In this document: one piece after another, positions 12,481 through 23,698 of the stretch
Position numbering within the stretch: position 1 is the first letter of the stretch
Layout of the letters: the number at the start of each line of letters is the position of its first letter
Source: Phallus indusiatus
Taxonomy: Eukaryota > Basidiomycota > Agaricomycetes > Phallales > Phallaceae
Length of the DNA stretch: 64,000 nt
Reading direction: 5' to 3'
Assembly: GCA_027605045.1 (NCBI GenBank)
Contig: JAQFWX010000003.1
Location: 1,674,001-1,738,000, forward strand
The notes under the pieces: model-generated
What the model saw: the letters and a program-made list of their open reading frames with translations, nothing else
Databases searched by the model: none
Told to the model about the DNA's origin: nothing
Position numbers and translations under genes: made by a program

Positions 12481-12952
12481 ATGAAGATCACTGTCAAGTC
12501 GTGGCACGCTATCGGATACTGGAAATGGCAAACAGGCCAAAATGACGAGAACGGAGAAGATGATGTGTGTGGAATTTGTCGTGTCGCGTTCGAGGGATGT
12601 TGTCCGAGCTGTAAGATGCCTGGAGATGATTGTCCACTAAGTAAGCCACCGTTGCTGTTATTACTTTATGGGTTCATCACTAAATGTTTTCATACAGTGT
12701 GGGGTGAATGTAGTCACGTCTTTCATATGCATTGTATCATAAAGTGGCTTGGGACGGCGGCGTCAAAACAGTGCTGTCCAATGGATCGTCGACCATGGTG
12801 TCAGTTATCTTTGTTTGCTTCGCCACTAAATGAATATTTATCTGTTTTTTCTTTCAGCGACGGCCGCCCAGCGCAACGTGGCAAGCAACTCACGGAACGC
12901 GAACGCGACCAACCAACGCCAGCCACAAAACACGAACGCTACAATTTCATGA
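12481..12952 (+). CDS. APC11: Anaphase-promoting complex subunit 11 (RING-H2)
   Basis: RING-H2 subunit of the APC/C ubiquitin ligase; with the cullin-like APC2 it positions E2 enzymes for ubiquitination of cyclins and securin in the nucleus. Three exons: 12481-12640, 12698-12799 and 12858-12952, with introns of 57 and 58 nt. It begins MKITVKSWHAIGYWKW, then DDVCGICRVAFEGCCPSCKM, the GDDCPL turn, WGECSHVFHMHCIIKW, and CCPMDRRPWSTA. All zinc ligands of the family are visible. The family protein normally ends shortly after RRPW; here a polar Asn/Gln/Thr-rich tail of about 30 residues follows. The second intron donor (GTCAGT at 12800) was chosen because it preserves RRPW-x-TA. I exclude the longer upstream open frame because homology starts at this Met. 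Confidence 0.93.
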
Positions 12953-13148
12953 TCCAACCGTTTTTCTGTGCATTTCCCATTCCCATGTATTCACAACGTA
13001 TTTTTTTAACACAATGTATTTACATCATTAAGCAGAAATATACTATAAGCGCAACGCAGACGTGTCATTGTCGCTATTTTATGTAAGCGCTTTGAGTTGC
13101 TGTGTCGGTTCAAAAAAAACTTCACTGAAACATCGACAACATCATATA

Positions 13149-14891
13149 ATGGACAAACTCAAACATGGCCTCCCTTCCAATGGGCTTAGCGTTGAAGAAA
13201 TGTTTTCTCAAATAATGTCCGTAGTGCAAAAATCGGTTCGTCTGTCATTCCGTCATTTGTGCTTTGCGTCGGCCTCACTTCTTTGCTTAGAATCTTGAGA
13301 TTACTGAACTCCGACACGAATGCAACGAACTTAGAGTAGCTAATGGTATCTTAGAAAGGCATATCAGGGAGAATGGCATTGTATGTATTTGCAACTTCGT
13401 GACTTTACTTCTCTGAAAGATGTACTGTTATGTAGCCCGGCAACGGCCAAAGAACGACGGGAAACCTCACTGCTCCTCCGTCTCCCCAACTTCGTGCTAC
13501 CAGAAGTCCCTTTCTTGCACCTTCTGGTCCTTCATCAGTCTATGTACCTCCAAGACTCGGTGGTTCCTCCGATCTATCCGTCTATCCTTTCAGAAAGTCG
13601 CTGGACATTAAAGACTTCTGGGCAGTCATTCCTGCAGGTGGAGCAGGCACACGCTTATGGCCTCTATCCCGAGAAAGTTGTCCCAAATTTCTTCTCGATT
13701 TGACACTACGCGGCAGATCGCTCATTCAAGCAACATGGGATCGTCTCCTCCCTCTCGCGACTCCATCGCGCATGATGATCGTCACGGGAAAACTCCACAG
13801 CGACGCCGTACGCGAACAACTACCAGATGTTCTTCTGAACAACCTCCTCGCAGAGCCTAGCCCAAAAGAAAGTGGGGCTGCAATCGGACTCGCAGCTGCT
13901 GTACTCTCCCGTCGGGATCCTAATGCCATTCTCGGCAGTTTTGCAGCAGACCATATGATCAGCGGTGCGGACGCCTTTTTGAGTGCCGTTGCTGAAGCTG
14001 TTGTCACCGCACGTCGCGATCTACTCGTCACTATCGGTATTGCGCCTTCTCATCCCGAAACTGGATTCGGGTACATCCGTCTTGGTGACAGCCTCGACAT
14101 TCAGGACGCACCAAACGCGCGACTTGTCAGTCAGTTCAAAGAAAAACCCGACGCGAAGACTGCCGCTTCTTATCTTAGTACTGGTAATTATCGCTGGAAT
14201 GCTGGTATGTTCGTCGTGAAAGCGCAGCGCTTGATGGACCTCTTGAAGACGTATCAGCCGGACCTTGCGAACGGATTGGAGAGAATCGCTGACGCTTGGG
14301 ATGACGACATTGCTAGAGAGAAAGCACTAGCTGAAATCTGGCCTAAGTTACCCAAAATCGCTATAGACCATGCTGTTGCTGAACCTGCTGCTCTTGAGGG
14401 CAAAGTAGCTGTTATACCATCCACATTCGGTACGCCAACAACAATGAGACTTTAGTCGTTACTGAGCTGATTCTTCTATTGAAAGGTTGGGATGACGTTG
14501 GAGACTTTGCTTCCCTATCTGAAATGATCCCCGCTGAAGTCAATCAACCACGTGTGTTGGGTGATTCTAGCATGGGTGAGCACACATATATATCGCCCTC
14601 TTTCGCGCGCATATTAACCGATTTTGATCGTCTATTTTCTAGTCGTTACGGAACAAACAGCCGGAGGTATCATCGTTCCCGCCACAGGGCGACTGGTGGC
14701 ATGCTTAGGGGTGGATGACCTCGTCATCGTTGATACGCAAGATGCTCTGCTCGTCACTACGCGTGCACGAAGTCAAGAAGTAAGTCTCCGCGTTTTGTGT
14801 TCGATATGACTTATATATCTAATTTCGTATCTTTCAGGTTAAAAAACTCGTCGCGAAATGCCGTGAAGCTGGCTGGAAGTCGACTCTATAA
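13149..14891 (+). CDS. Bacterial-type mannose-1-phosphate guanylyltransferase with coiled-coil N-terminus
   Basis: Makes GDP-mannose from mannose-1-phosphate and GTP. Six exons: 13149-13235, 13291-13380, 13436-14429, 14486-14575, 14643-14779 and 14838-14891, giving 483 residues; all phases match. Residues 1-59 contain a heptad-like helix (NLEITELRHECNELRV). About 60 Pro/Ser/Thr-rich linker residues follow. The catalytic domain starts FWAVIPAGGAGTRLWPLSRE with the pyrophosphorylase loop, then PKFLLDL, NLLAEPSPKES, GSFAADHMI, TGFGYI, FKEKPD, YRWNAGMFV and FGWDDVGDF. These details match single-domain actinobacterial enzymes rather than the ordinary eukaryotic Psa1/GMPP type. The N-terminal helix is absent from bacterial versions, so it was probably gained after transfer. 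It could provide dimerisation. Function is well supported by motifs; the transfer is inference. Confidence 0.85.
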
Positions 14892-15699
14892 TCATAAAAT
14901 GCTTCTCTTTTGATCGTCCCTGTTTTATCACGCATACCTTCTTCTCCTCGGGGAAAAAAAGCAGAATTAGAATTATATCCTGAAAGAACTTTTTATTTAT
15001 TCTTCTCTTGAAGCATCGTTGTATTGTATTTGGGGAATGGTTAATCGCTATTAGTTCGTTCTTATTATTCATCGTCACGTCAAGCAAACATTCTACCAAC
15101 TTCTAGACTTGTTCTATTGTTGATGAAAGAAGCATGCGGATAAGAAAACCGATCCTTTCAAATCTTCAAAAGTCATCTGCCAGTATTCTCTAATCTCGGC
15201 ATCTCTTTCACTACGACCGAAATATAACAGCAGCCAATAGCCATCCAAGAAGCACACTCCTATCCCTGCGAGACTCGAGCTGGAAAAACAAACAAGCCAA
15301 CCCGTGATTCGTGAACTATTGCGCGTTCTGGGAAACCCTTCCCAGTGTGAAATTGTTCCTGACAGTGCGTCATGTATCATGTGAGAAACCTCAAGACCTA
15401 CGGAAACATTTTTTGTGACCCCAGCCAGCCAGGCTCAAATGGCCTGATTCGGCTATGCACGCGATATGGGCTTGAACCCCCTCGAGACTTCTTTTTCCCT
15501 CTCCCTTTTCCTCTTCCCTCCCCGCGTGAGAAACGTGATGTGCGGGATAATTGTTTGGGTGAGAGAATTTGCTTGTTGAAAGGGTGGGATAAATTAGTTA
15601 TAATGGGGATATCGGTCTGGTTGACCTTGAATCTCAGCTTTTGGACATCATTATACGCGCCACACGTTTGCTTTTCCTACTTTCTCCTTGAATGTGTAT
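14892..15699. other. Intergenic plus possible 5' exon of the MYND/MSS51-like gene
   Basis: Contains pyrimidine-rich tracts near 15490-15525. The first coding exon of the next gene probably lies at about 15.5-15.6 kb, but I could not fix it. Confidence 0.3.
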
Positions 15700-17656
15700 A
15701 GTACACTTTAACGATGAGTATGAGCGAGCTAAATTGCTTGCTGCCGTGGAGACGAAGAAAGATGTGGAGACCTCGGATGGCGTGGAGAAGCCGGATTTCA
15801 GCGAGATAATTGAGTGTGCGTATTGTAAAAAGGAGGATCCGAAGGTGAGTGTTGCAAATTGATTCGTGCTTACTTGGAAATGACATACTAAAGAGATAAT
15901 TAGAGTCTTTTGTGTGGAAATTGTAAAGTGAGTAACGAGATATTATGACCGGGACGCGTGTAACGAATCTGCATATTAGTCTATTTGGTACTGCAGTGCA
16001 GAGGTAATTTCAATCATTTTCTATAATCATGAGAAGGTACACAACCCTAATTTTGGATTCAAGTGCGCTAGGTCAGGCTGGCAAGATAAAGTCATTGATA
16101 AATCCAGCGGGGTAAGCTTTCGTCACGGTCATTGACTAAAGGTTGATATGGCTTACTGGCTTTTCTTAGGGTGTCGCTCCGGGTCATGGACTGATGTGCG
16201 ATCAGAACAAGGTACATTGAGATTTGATTCTCCTCGCTTGAAGTGGATGAGTGATAAATCTTCGTATGATAGGAACAAATGTCAAAAATACCGATATTCC
16301 GAGAAATACTTAATCAGTTCCCGTGGGCTAGGATCGAGAATGACGGAACATTCAGACATCGGGTTCTTTTAGCGTCGAGGGGTATTCTTGGGCACGGCAA
16401 AGAATTCGGGTTTTGGTGTGTAGCCTTACCGCTAGTATGGAAAAGATATTCATCGCATATATTTACCTGAAGGTCGGAGGAACCTTGCTGCGATGAACAT
16501 GGTCTATCAAATTTCGAATGGGGAACTTCTTTAATGCAGAATAACCTTCCAGATGAGAAAGAAGGATGGAAATTGCCAGATGCCGAAATACCTTGGCTGA
16601 CGTTCGACGGCTCAAACTCAGATGATGGAACTCGCAAGGTTCCTAGTTTTCCACCTTCATTCGAGGATAGCTGGAAGAGTTATTACGAATGGAGAAATCT
16701 GCCGCTCAGATCTCCTGTTGCTCTTTTGCTTCATTGGCCTTTGAGCATATATAGAATTTTAAAGAAGCTGAAGTTGACTCCTGACGATACGAGGATGAAA
16801 ATTGGTGCTGAGAAGAAATCTCTTTTGGTGCATTATGTCGGCGCTGAAGAAGAGTTGGATTATTTACCTATGTGAGTGATACCGCCTATTCATTGACATA
16901 ACACGCTGCTGATGACACATAGCTTTGGTGAACTGGCCCTCCTCCTTCCAAACACAAACCTTGAGCTCATTTTCTTCGGCGAATCACCATACATGCTCCT
17001 GCACAGCGGGAGACAGTTCGGGTCAGCCGATTCTATTCTCTCCAAAAGTAAAACGAAAGATGATTGTGTTTATTCCTACACCGCTCCGGAATCACTAGGA
17101 GGGGGGTCCATACGTATCGTCCTTTGGGGAGGTGGACCAACGTGGACACCCGAAGTCTTGCGGTTTGGTGCTCCATTCCCTGATGCTATTGTTGGTCTGA
17201 ATGCCGGCTTGGGTGCTTATCAAGAGTGGCATTCATGTATCGTGTCGAGTAGAGCTTATGGCATCCCGTTTGGTGTTACCGAGTTTATGGAAGCGAGTCT
17301 TGAATTGAATCAGGGACTGGTGAAGAATCTTACAGTCGATCTTCCGGAAGATGCCAGTGAGTGGATGAAGCAAACGTTCGTCAAAATTTTTTTTCGGCCT
17401 TATAGCATATTATCTAATTTTTTTTTGTACCATAAACGTCAGGTATGGCGAAGATGGTGCCAATAATTTGCGTATCAAGCATGAGTTTGACTGTGATGTT
17501 AATCCATTTATGAAGCCCGGTCAGAAGACGGGAGGCTCCTGGAGTCGTCTTCCCGCCTCTATGAATGGTTTTACTTTTATTGTTACACCATACGTGAGGA
17601 GAATCATCGATCCTCAGACGGAGACTCAGGCTGAAGCTACGGCTAATGGAGCATAG
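15700..17656 (+). CDS. MYND-type zinc finger protein with MSS51-like C-terminal domain
   Basis: Related to the fungal MSS51-like group (mitochondrial translation factors of COX1 in yeast); many agaricomycete paralogues have unknown roles. The first visible exon reads FNDEYERAKLLAAVETKK.. and ends CAYCKKEDPK, followed by small exons with SLLCGNC, matching the first cysteines of a MYND finger. Further exons give FPWARIENDGTFRHRVLLAS, then WKSYYEWRNLPLRSPVALLL, SLLVHYVGAEEELDYLPM (donor at about 16872), FGELALLLPNTNLELIFFG, and FPDAIVGLNAGLGAY. The last exon starts about 17443 (YGEDGANNLRIKHEF) and ends with FIVTPYVRR at the stop 17654-17656. The start codon is not resolved; the N-terminal exon is upstream of 15700. 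Several middle introns are also approximate. The C-terminal domain identification is firm. Confidence 0.7.
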
Positions 17657-18118
17657 AGGGTAACTACCCTGAAAGAAGTTTCCTTTTTCCCCTTCTTCCG
17701 AATCCAATGTAAAATTAGGTGACTCGTGTACATAAGATTTAAATAATCAACTGGAGGTGATTGCATATCTATCTATATTAGCTTGCAACAGTCCTCCGGT
17801 GCGGGTGCGTCGGAATCGGGACTAAAGTTCGAGTTGATAAAACCTTTACTGATTGAAATCCGGACCTTGTTAATGAGCCTCGCTCGACGTTAAGATGTTT
17901 ATTCAAACTCAAAATGACAAAGAGGAGCTTTACATATTAATAAAGGGGAAATAGGACACTAATGCATATTTAGAAGTACTAGTATTCTGTTTTACATTTC
18001 ATTTGAACGCAGTGCATTTCGTGTACGAGACGCGAAACAGATGATGATGAATTTCGTTTAAAGACTGACATGTTCAGCTTTTCAGTTTCCACCTTGATAT
18101 ACTGTATTTAGCTGGCTG
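17657..18118. other. Intergenic between convergent genes
   Basis: No coding or repeat signal recognised. It separates the 3' ends of a plus-strand and a minus-strand gene. Confidence 0.4.
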
Positions 18119-18854
18119 CTACAGAAAAGAACATTTACTTTCTGAATGAGAGCACATACGAGGCAGAAAAACTCACTTGAAGCATTTTGAGCTTGGTAGC
18201 GAAGCCACTCCCTCCAATTCTCTTCCATAAGGTTATACACAGTCGTCCAATCTCTGCAAACTCTAGTGGGATAGTTGTCATATCCGGTAGCATTCTTCGT
18301 GAAAAACTCCTTCGGTTCGAGTGTACTGTCTGCTTCGCATAAAAAACCTTGACGCAAATAGTTTAAACAATGGCGTGAGTGTCCCAAACTGGTATTATGC
18401 GAAGTCATATCTCTTATGAATAGCCTTAGACAGTGGAGCTGATGGTACGTCGCAATTTCCGTGACAATAGGACCGTCCTCGCTCGTTACTCGATAACTCC
18501 CTGTCCCGAAAGGTAAATTATATAACCACTCATCGTCGAATCCGTTTGTTAAGGTAAGAGGGTAATGAACACTCTCTTCGAAATCCATCAGCACAGGGGG
18601 GCCTGGCGGGACGGGGAGAAAAGGAGCGTAGTCATCGTCTTGAAATGCTAGATGATCATTTAAAGGCTGATTGAAAAAGAAAATCCCAAGGACATGACAT
18701 AGTTAGACGCACCGTAGATACTCGTTGGAGGGTGTTCCCTCGCGGCCTGTTCGACCAAAGGCATGGTGACGATTTGGAACAGCTGGAATGTAGTGAGAAG
18801 CGATATAATGGACATAGAAAGGATTGCTCCTGTTTGCCACTTGACTGAGGTCAT
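18119..18854 (-). CDS. UstYa-like (DUF3328) protein 1
   Basis: DUF3328 proteins are membrane-anchored enzymes that oxidise or otherwise tailor peptide natural products such as ustiloxin and cyclochlorotine. Start MTSVKWQTGAILS at 18854; one transmembrane helix (AILSMSIISLLTTFQLF) follows at once. After an intron (about 18709-18646) comes the conserved domain: LPVPPGPPVLMDFEESVHYP, then the two signature motifs YHQLHC (HxxHC) and HSRHCLNYLRQGFLC (HC), and RVCRDW near the end. All metal or catalytic His and Cys residues of the family are present. A short 3' intron (GTGAGT..TTCAG) puts the stop at 18119; without it the frame ends at 18082. It lies beside a second family member in the same orientation. 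Intact as far as seen. Confidence 0.75.
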
Positions 18855-20055
18855 GATTGTTCTTTCGAGCAGAACACAAAGCGAAACGAAACAGAAAGTT
18901 AAGCGGAGTGGAACATATATTCGAAACTCGCGAGACTGCCAATGTAGTAGCATTGACAGTCGTGAGAGTGCACATTCTCGCCAAAACAGGAAAGACCCTA
19001 TTTGCCTTACAAAACAGGGTCTTACGTACGTACTTGATCTCGCGGAAAATCCCTGATGAGGAGCTTAAGATCTGCTGAAACACTTTATCTGGTGGAACTA
19101 CATTATAGCCTCAATTGTATTAGCTTGGTTCGCTTAGCAGTCACTGCTCCGAATCGTATCTGTACCAGTGAATTGGCCTCTGTAGTGTGCAAGGCACATT
19201 GGCATTTTAGACTCACGGATTCTTGTTGACCCTAGAGATAAACAACGATTACGATGTCAGTTTAGTAGTTTTTTTTTTGGTTTGAGCCTTCGAGTCCATG
19301 GTTACCAACAATGTATCCAATACACTGCGGTAGCCGGTATTGTGTCTATGGGAAACCACGGATAGTTTTAGTAAAATGATTGCAAAGCTGCTTAACGAGA
19401 AAATCAGTCATGAAAGTGGGGTAGACGATCACTTGAAAACGTGCTCTAACTGTAGCAACGTTCAGACGGACTCTCTGGCCTGCCCAGTGGACTTGGCTCG
19501 ACTTGGCCTCAGAATTCCTAAACTCCCGCTTTTGAGCAGAATTGATCCGACCTCAGCGGTTCGTATTGTTTTATTTCCATTTCAGCAGATCAGGGTCGGG
19601 TGTCCTGCTATTTTACGCGAGAGCGGTTCGGCCCTGCAATGTCCAAAGCATCAACCCCTACTATGGTCCAACTATTACCTCCGAGTGAGTCAAAAGGACA
19701 GATCGGGCCTATTCAGAAATTTCTTCAGAAATTTCTTTGGAATCTTAAATTGTCAAGCAAGAAAAACCCGATCACTCCAGCGAATCCGTCAAATCAATTC
19801 AAACTTCCGGCTGGATTTCGGAGGCAAATCATGGCCCATATTTCGCACAGTATTGCATACATTGTACTTTTCTACCTGAACGTGTAATCTGATCGAAATT
19901 AAGCTAATCAACCATCAACCTCATTGTTTCTAATTCACCCGAAGATGTTGATTTCCTCCCTCAGTAACTTAATTCAGAGCTTAGTAGACTGCTCATTTTC
20001 GACTGGCTATATAGTCATCACAATAGATTGTACTCGTACTTGAATTGATAAACGT
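18855..20055. other. Intergenic between the two UstYa-like genes
   Basis: A long open frame at 19340-19879 (+) has no recognisable domain and no supporting splice pattern; I do not call it. A palindromic 'cgtacgtac' word occurs near 19026 and again near 21081. Confidence 0.35.
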
Positions 20056-20663
20056 TTAGTTGATATTACTATACATCCTTTCCCAGTCATTGCATACAAA
20101 CGTGTCCTGAATAGCTTCGGTGTGGCTCAGGGGACCTCCTAATATTTCCATATGGATGTCACTTCTGCACACCAACGCCTGTCGTAGATAATTAAGACAA
20201 TGTCTCTCGAGATCACCAGGCTTGTGTGTCGTTCGGTCTCTCAACGCTCGACGTATAATGTCAAGGCAACCTAACTGATGGAATAACGCGATGGTGTATG
20301 TTTCATTGTCGACTTCGACCAGACCACCGTTAGGAACGAGTTCGGCCCATTCTGCATCTGCCGCGGGCTCGAAGATTCCATAATGAACGGTATCCTCTAT
20401 GTTCATATTAACGAGGCGATTTGGGATTTTTTGGAGACTTTGAACATCCTTGTTCATAGAGACTGTATACATGTATGAGGTTGAAAGTTAGTATCATTCA
20501 AAAGTTCCATTGCGCAGATTGAAGGCATGTTTAACTTACAGTATATGGGTTGATCTTGCGAAACTGTGCGTCCGGATTGTTCTTTCCAGAGCGCGATCAG
20601 TAATGCTCCTTTTGCAACTGCAGAAACGACGATTCCTAATTTCACGGGGAGCGTAAGATGCAT
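20056..20663 (-). CDS. UstYa-like (DUF3328) protein 2, variant first motif
   Basis: Second DUF3328 protein. Exon 1 (20663-20540) encodes a signal anchor: MHLTLPVKLGIVVSAVAKGA. A 77-nt intron (20539-20463) with good GTAAGT and CTAAC elements precedes exon 2 (20462-20056). The domain shows NIEDTVHYGIFEPAADAEW, the first motif as FHQLGC and the second as ERHCLNYLRQALVC, then FVCNDWERMY. In most members the first motif is HxxHC; here it is HQLGC, so one His is replaced by Gly while the second motif is intact. This could reduce or alter activity. It is shorter than protein 1 and lacks its long segment before the final motif. Same strand as protein 1, about 1.2 kb apart. Confidence 0.75.
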
Positions 20664-21438
20664 TTTGGCAAGAAGAAAGGAAGAAAGGTATCGATGGCGT
20701 GTGTGTTCGTAGATCTTCAGAAAGCTGCTTTGTCAAAAAAAATCAAATAAACCCAAGTTTAGGAATTTAACCCTGAAGGCCCCACTTCGACGATAGAATT
20801 TCAAAAATTTGTGTGAACGTTTCCATCGGGAATACGCGTGGTGCACGTTGCATCCCAAGCCTTTAAGACAGAAATTAATATATCCAGTTTTGGCATGTTT
20901 AATTCCATTCACGCCACCGATACCATCCGATTCTATTGGAGAATTATGAGAGAGGGGATCGCTTGCTAATTAATTTGCGGACCGACGGCGACGCGACGCG
21001 CCACTTAGGTCTTACGCGAGTTGTCACACGCATGTACACTTTCGCATTACCTATACCGACTGATCTGTGTGAAAAAGGCACGTACGTACGTACATATGTA
21101 CAAATTAGCGGCAATTTGGTGCCTTCAATACATTTCTAATAGGCAATCATGAGCGTCGAATTTAAGACAACCCGCGGTCTGAGTTTATATGTGATGCTTA
21201 GATGCTCAATCAAGCTTCAAGGGTCGGCCTTGACAAGTTTGACGTCCAACAAAAACAAAATTAGAACAGACGGATCACATTTACTTAGATGTATTACAGT
21301 GTTTGCTCGGTTTCCAAGGAGCAAATAATTGAAAAGAAAATACCCTTAGGGTGGATCGGAAACGTGATCTGTTGCTACCTAAATCGACTGGTTCTGAATT
21401 AGATAGAACACTAGAGAATTATCGTCATTTATGGAATC
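20664..21438. other. Intergenic
   Basis: A run of acgtacgtacgtac at about 21080-21092; no gene supported. Confidence 0.35.
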
Positions 21439-22404
21439 TCACGACGGACAATAACACGTACCATCTCCGTTCCACTCGAAATCAGTACTGGTGACGTTGC
21501 ATGCCTTGCTGGAACATCCGACTTCGAAAGTTTGATAAGAACCTGATTTACAACTGAACGTAGAGAATAGTAATTTTGTTCCGAATGTGATCCGAGTAGA
21601 ACCGAGATACTTTCGGCGAGCAGGCTTGGTGTTCCAAGTAAGCTGACGGGGATTCAGTCTTTTCTCGCTTTCCAAAGCCCATATATCAAGTGTGGCAGTT
21701 TCGCCTTCGGAACTTGAGATCCGCGTGATGTTTGTCTCAGTCCTCGGCGTGGACGGAAAATCGATGTAGAGACTGCAGTTTTCCATCCCAAAATCCATGG
21801 TTCGGAATTGAACAATAGTAGAAATCTGACATGTTCGCGAAGTCAGATTATTTTGCAAGTAAAAACTTTCGAAGGAAAAAACAGCTGACCTCGTCCGTCA
21901 CTTGGAAAAAGTTATTCGCGTTGGGCACAAGTCCTTGGCCAGTGTTGCTCTGAGAGACCGTTGGCCACATTCTATGAACTTTGGTGCGCTCTTTGGAGGA
22001 CACTTGGATGAAATACCGGGCACGGTTGTGAATCGGAGGGAATTTCACAGTAACAGGCTTCTGACGATACAGACGCTCCAGTCTAACATACGAACTAGGG
22101 GTTTCTAGATTTCGCATGTCATAAGCTGCCCGAGAAGACATATTATTAGAACGAGAGACGAAGTAGGCCAAAAGAGCTCCATCCACAATTGCGCATACAA
22201 GTATGATAGCGGTGGCAATTTTGAGCACGTATTCGATGAGATTGCGAGGCTTTGGGCGTGGTTCAGCCAGTCCGGATTCTGTATCGAGCTCTACGTCAGT
22301 GGGCGTAACTTATGATAAAGAATATGCAATTAACCGTCTTTTTCAAGTAGGGCCTCATCTTCGGGAAGTTTGTGATATTGAGCAGTTCGATTTAATTGCA
22401 GCAT
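21439..22404 (-). CDS. Type II membrane protein with But2-like extracellular domain
   Basis: Three exons: start MLQLNRTAQYHKLPEDEALL at 22404, a 44-nt intron (GTTAAT..CGTAG), a middle exon with a basic-flanked transmembrane helix (VLKIATAIILVCAIVDGALL) ending at 21890, a 64-nt intron (21889-21826), and a last exon to the stop at 21439. The C-terminal part has VQFRTMDFGMENCSLYIDFP, LDIWALES, and a Cys-rich end (FSCKSGSYQTFEVGC). This pattern (Q-F-x-x-M-D-F, C-x-L, a late Trp, paired cysteines) resembles the But2 C-terminal/secreted beta-sandwich domain common in basidiomycetes. Such proteins have no established function. The N-terminus should face the cytosol. Family call is moderate; gene structure is good. 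Confidence 0.6.
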
Positions 22405-23041
22405 GGCCTAAACCCGTCCAAAAGCGTGAGGAGCACAGTGAAACGTTTCGTTGTTAAGGCTGAGAAGTAGAATGTATCCGCGATCTGTCCTTAAGATTGA
22501 GATGGTTTAATGGCAAATGTGATCAACGGAACTTGAAAAAAAAGAAGAATTGCTCCCAGTAAGCGTAGCCTGCCAAGTATGTATGTTTTGTCGAACCACG
22601 TTTATTCGGATGATTCTCAAAATTAGCAACGCTCCACCTGCCACGGAAGAACGATAAGGATTTTGAGTTTTTCAGGTCGAGCTAGTTGGAATGGAACTAT
22701 TGATTAAAAATCACCAGACGTCTAATGACCCTGAGACCACTTAGGCAAATCAACTAATACAAACCAAAAAAAGGAATTGCGGACACTGGGAAGAATCCGC
22801 CGTAAAAGATCCATGTTTAATCTTGATAAAACCTTTTTGGACAAGCTCAAGCTAGTCATAAGTGCATGATCTGTCAATTATTAACATTTTAGTCCTCGGC
22901 GCTGTCCGGCTAAGGCTAATCGTAAAGCTGTTTCGAATTGAGTTTGTTCGTTCCAAAGCCGGAAGACTGGATGTTTCCTAACCATGTCAGATACGGAAAG
23001 AACTTCAACAACCGTGTGAATGGGTCATGGCATTGAGGAAA
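22405..23041. other. Divergent intergenic region upstream of the repeat-peptide gene
   Basis: About 720 bp separate the But2-like and repeat-peptide genes, which diverge from here and may share control sequences. No specific operator is recognised. Confidence 0.35.
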
Positions 23042-23049
23042 TATAAATA
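23042..23049 (+). promoter_or_regulatory. TATA box of the repeat-peptide gene
   Basis: TATAAATA 78 nt upstream of the ATG at 23127, with a pyrimidine-rich stretch and CTCACTCC-like context before the start. This is a typical strong fungal core promoter layout. Confidence 0.55.
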
Positions 23050-23126
23050 GAGGTCGTAGCTTACTCTCCGAAGTTCCCCAGCCTAGTTGCATTCACTTCC
23101 TCACTCCAAAACCAAGCGTCTCCAAA

Positions 23127-23698
23127 ATGAAATATCTCTCTCTTCTGTTGGTTTCCGTACAAATTGCCGCAGTCTTGGGCAGTCCTTTATTGAAGCGCGA
23201 CACCAGTGAGTATTCCAAGATTCCAATACGCGTGCTTGGTTTTTGATGCGTGCAATTTTCAGACGAAGCGTCTGAAGGTGATTTTATCAGTATTGCGACC
23301 CATTTTCAATACTAATTCCATAAAGAATCTCTCGGACCACTTACCGACGCTGTGTCTTTGACCCCAACCTCGGACGGTAATTATAATAATTGATTGAATA
23401 TCGGGTCCGTTCTTTAACTTTGTAGTAGAATCCAGCCTTGGTTCTATGAGCGACGCGGTAGCATTGACACCTACGTCGGACGACGGTTAGTCTGCTGACA
23501 TTGAGTTACCTAATGCCAATGCTTATTTCGAGCAGACTCTAGCTTTGGTCCTCTGACCGACGCGGTATCCCTAACCCCCACGTCGGATGATGGTAAATCA
23601 ATCTATTCGAATTGAGCTTTTTTCTCCGCTGACCCCAAACATAAGCCGCTCTTGGTCCTATGAGTGACGCAGTGGCGTTGACTCCTTCTGCGAACTGA
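23127..23698 (+). CDS. Secreted repeat peptide precursor, one repeat per exon
   Basis: Small secreted protein of about 103 residues in six exons: 23127-23205, 23263-23277, 23326-23376, 23429-23485, 23536-23592 and 23646-23698. It has a clear signal peptide (MKYLSLLLVSVQIAAVLG), then SPLLKRDT with a Kex2-type Lys-Arg site. Four repeats follow; the core is SLGPLTDAVSLTPTSDD with S/A, L/M and T/S exchanges. Every repeat is one exon bounded by phase-1 introns; exons 4 and 5 are both 57 nt. Exon sequence is strongly conserved between repeats while the introns differ. There are no Cys, Trp, Tyr or His in the repeats, and no Kex2 site between them. Two acceptors are doubled (TAGTAG at 23423-23428, GAGCAG at 23530-23535), allowing single-residue variants. 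It could be a processed secreted peptide, a surface protein or a modified-peptide precursor; function unknown. Confidence 0.75.

Noticed and set aside
12108..12545. Open frame running into APC11 from upstream
   Set aside because: Different frame from APC11 and without any recognisable content; homology begins at the Met at 12481.
13383..13703. 106-aa open frame at the start of the guanylyltransferase
   Set aside because: Alternative frame over the exon; the real frame carries the GGAGTRLWPLS signature.
19340..19879. 179-aa plus-strand open frame between the UstYa-like genes
   Set aside because: No domain, no splice partners, odd composition; not enough to call a gene.
23127..23698. Reading the repeat gene as a mating pheromone precursor
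   Set aside because: It has a signal peptide and no C-terminal CaaX box; basidiomycete pheromones lack a signal peptide and end in CaaX.
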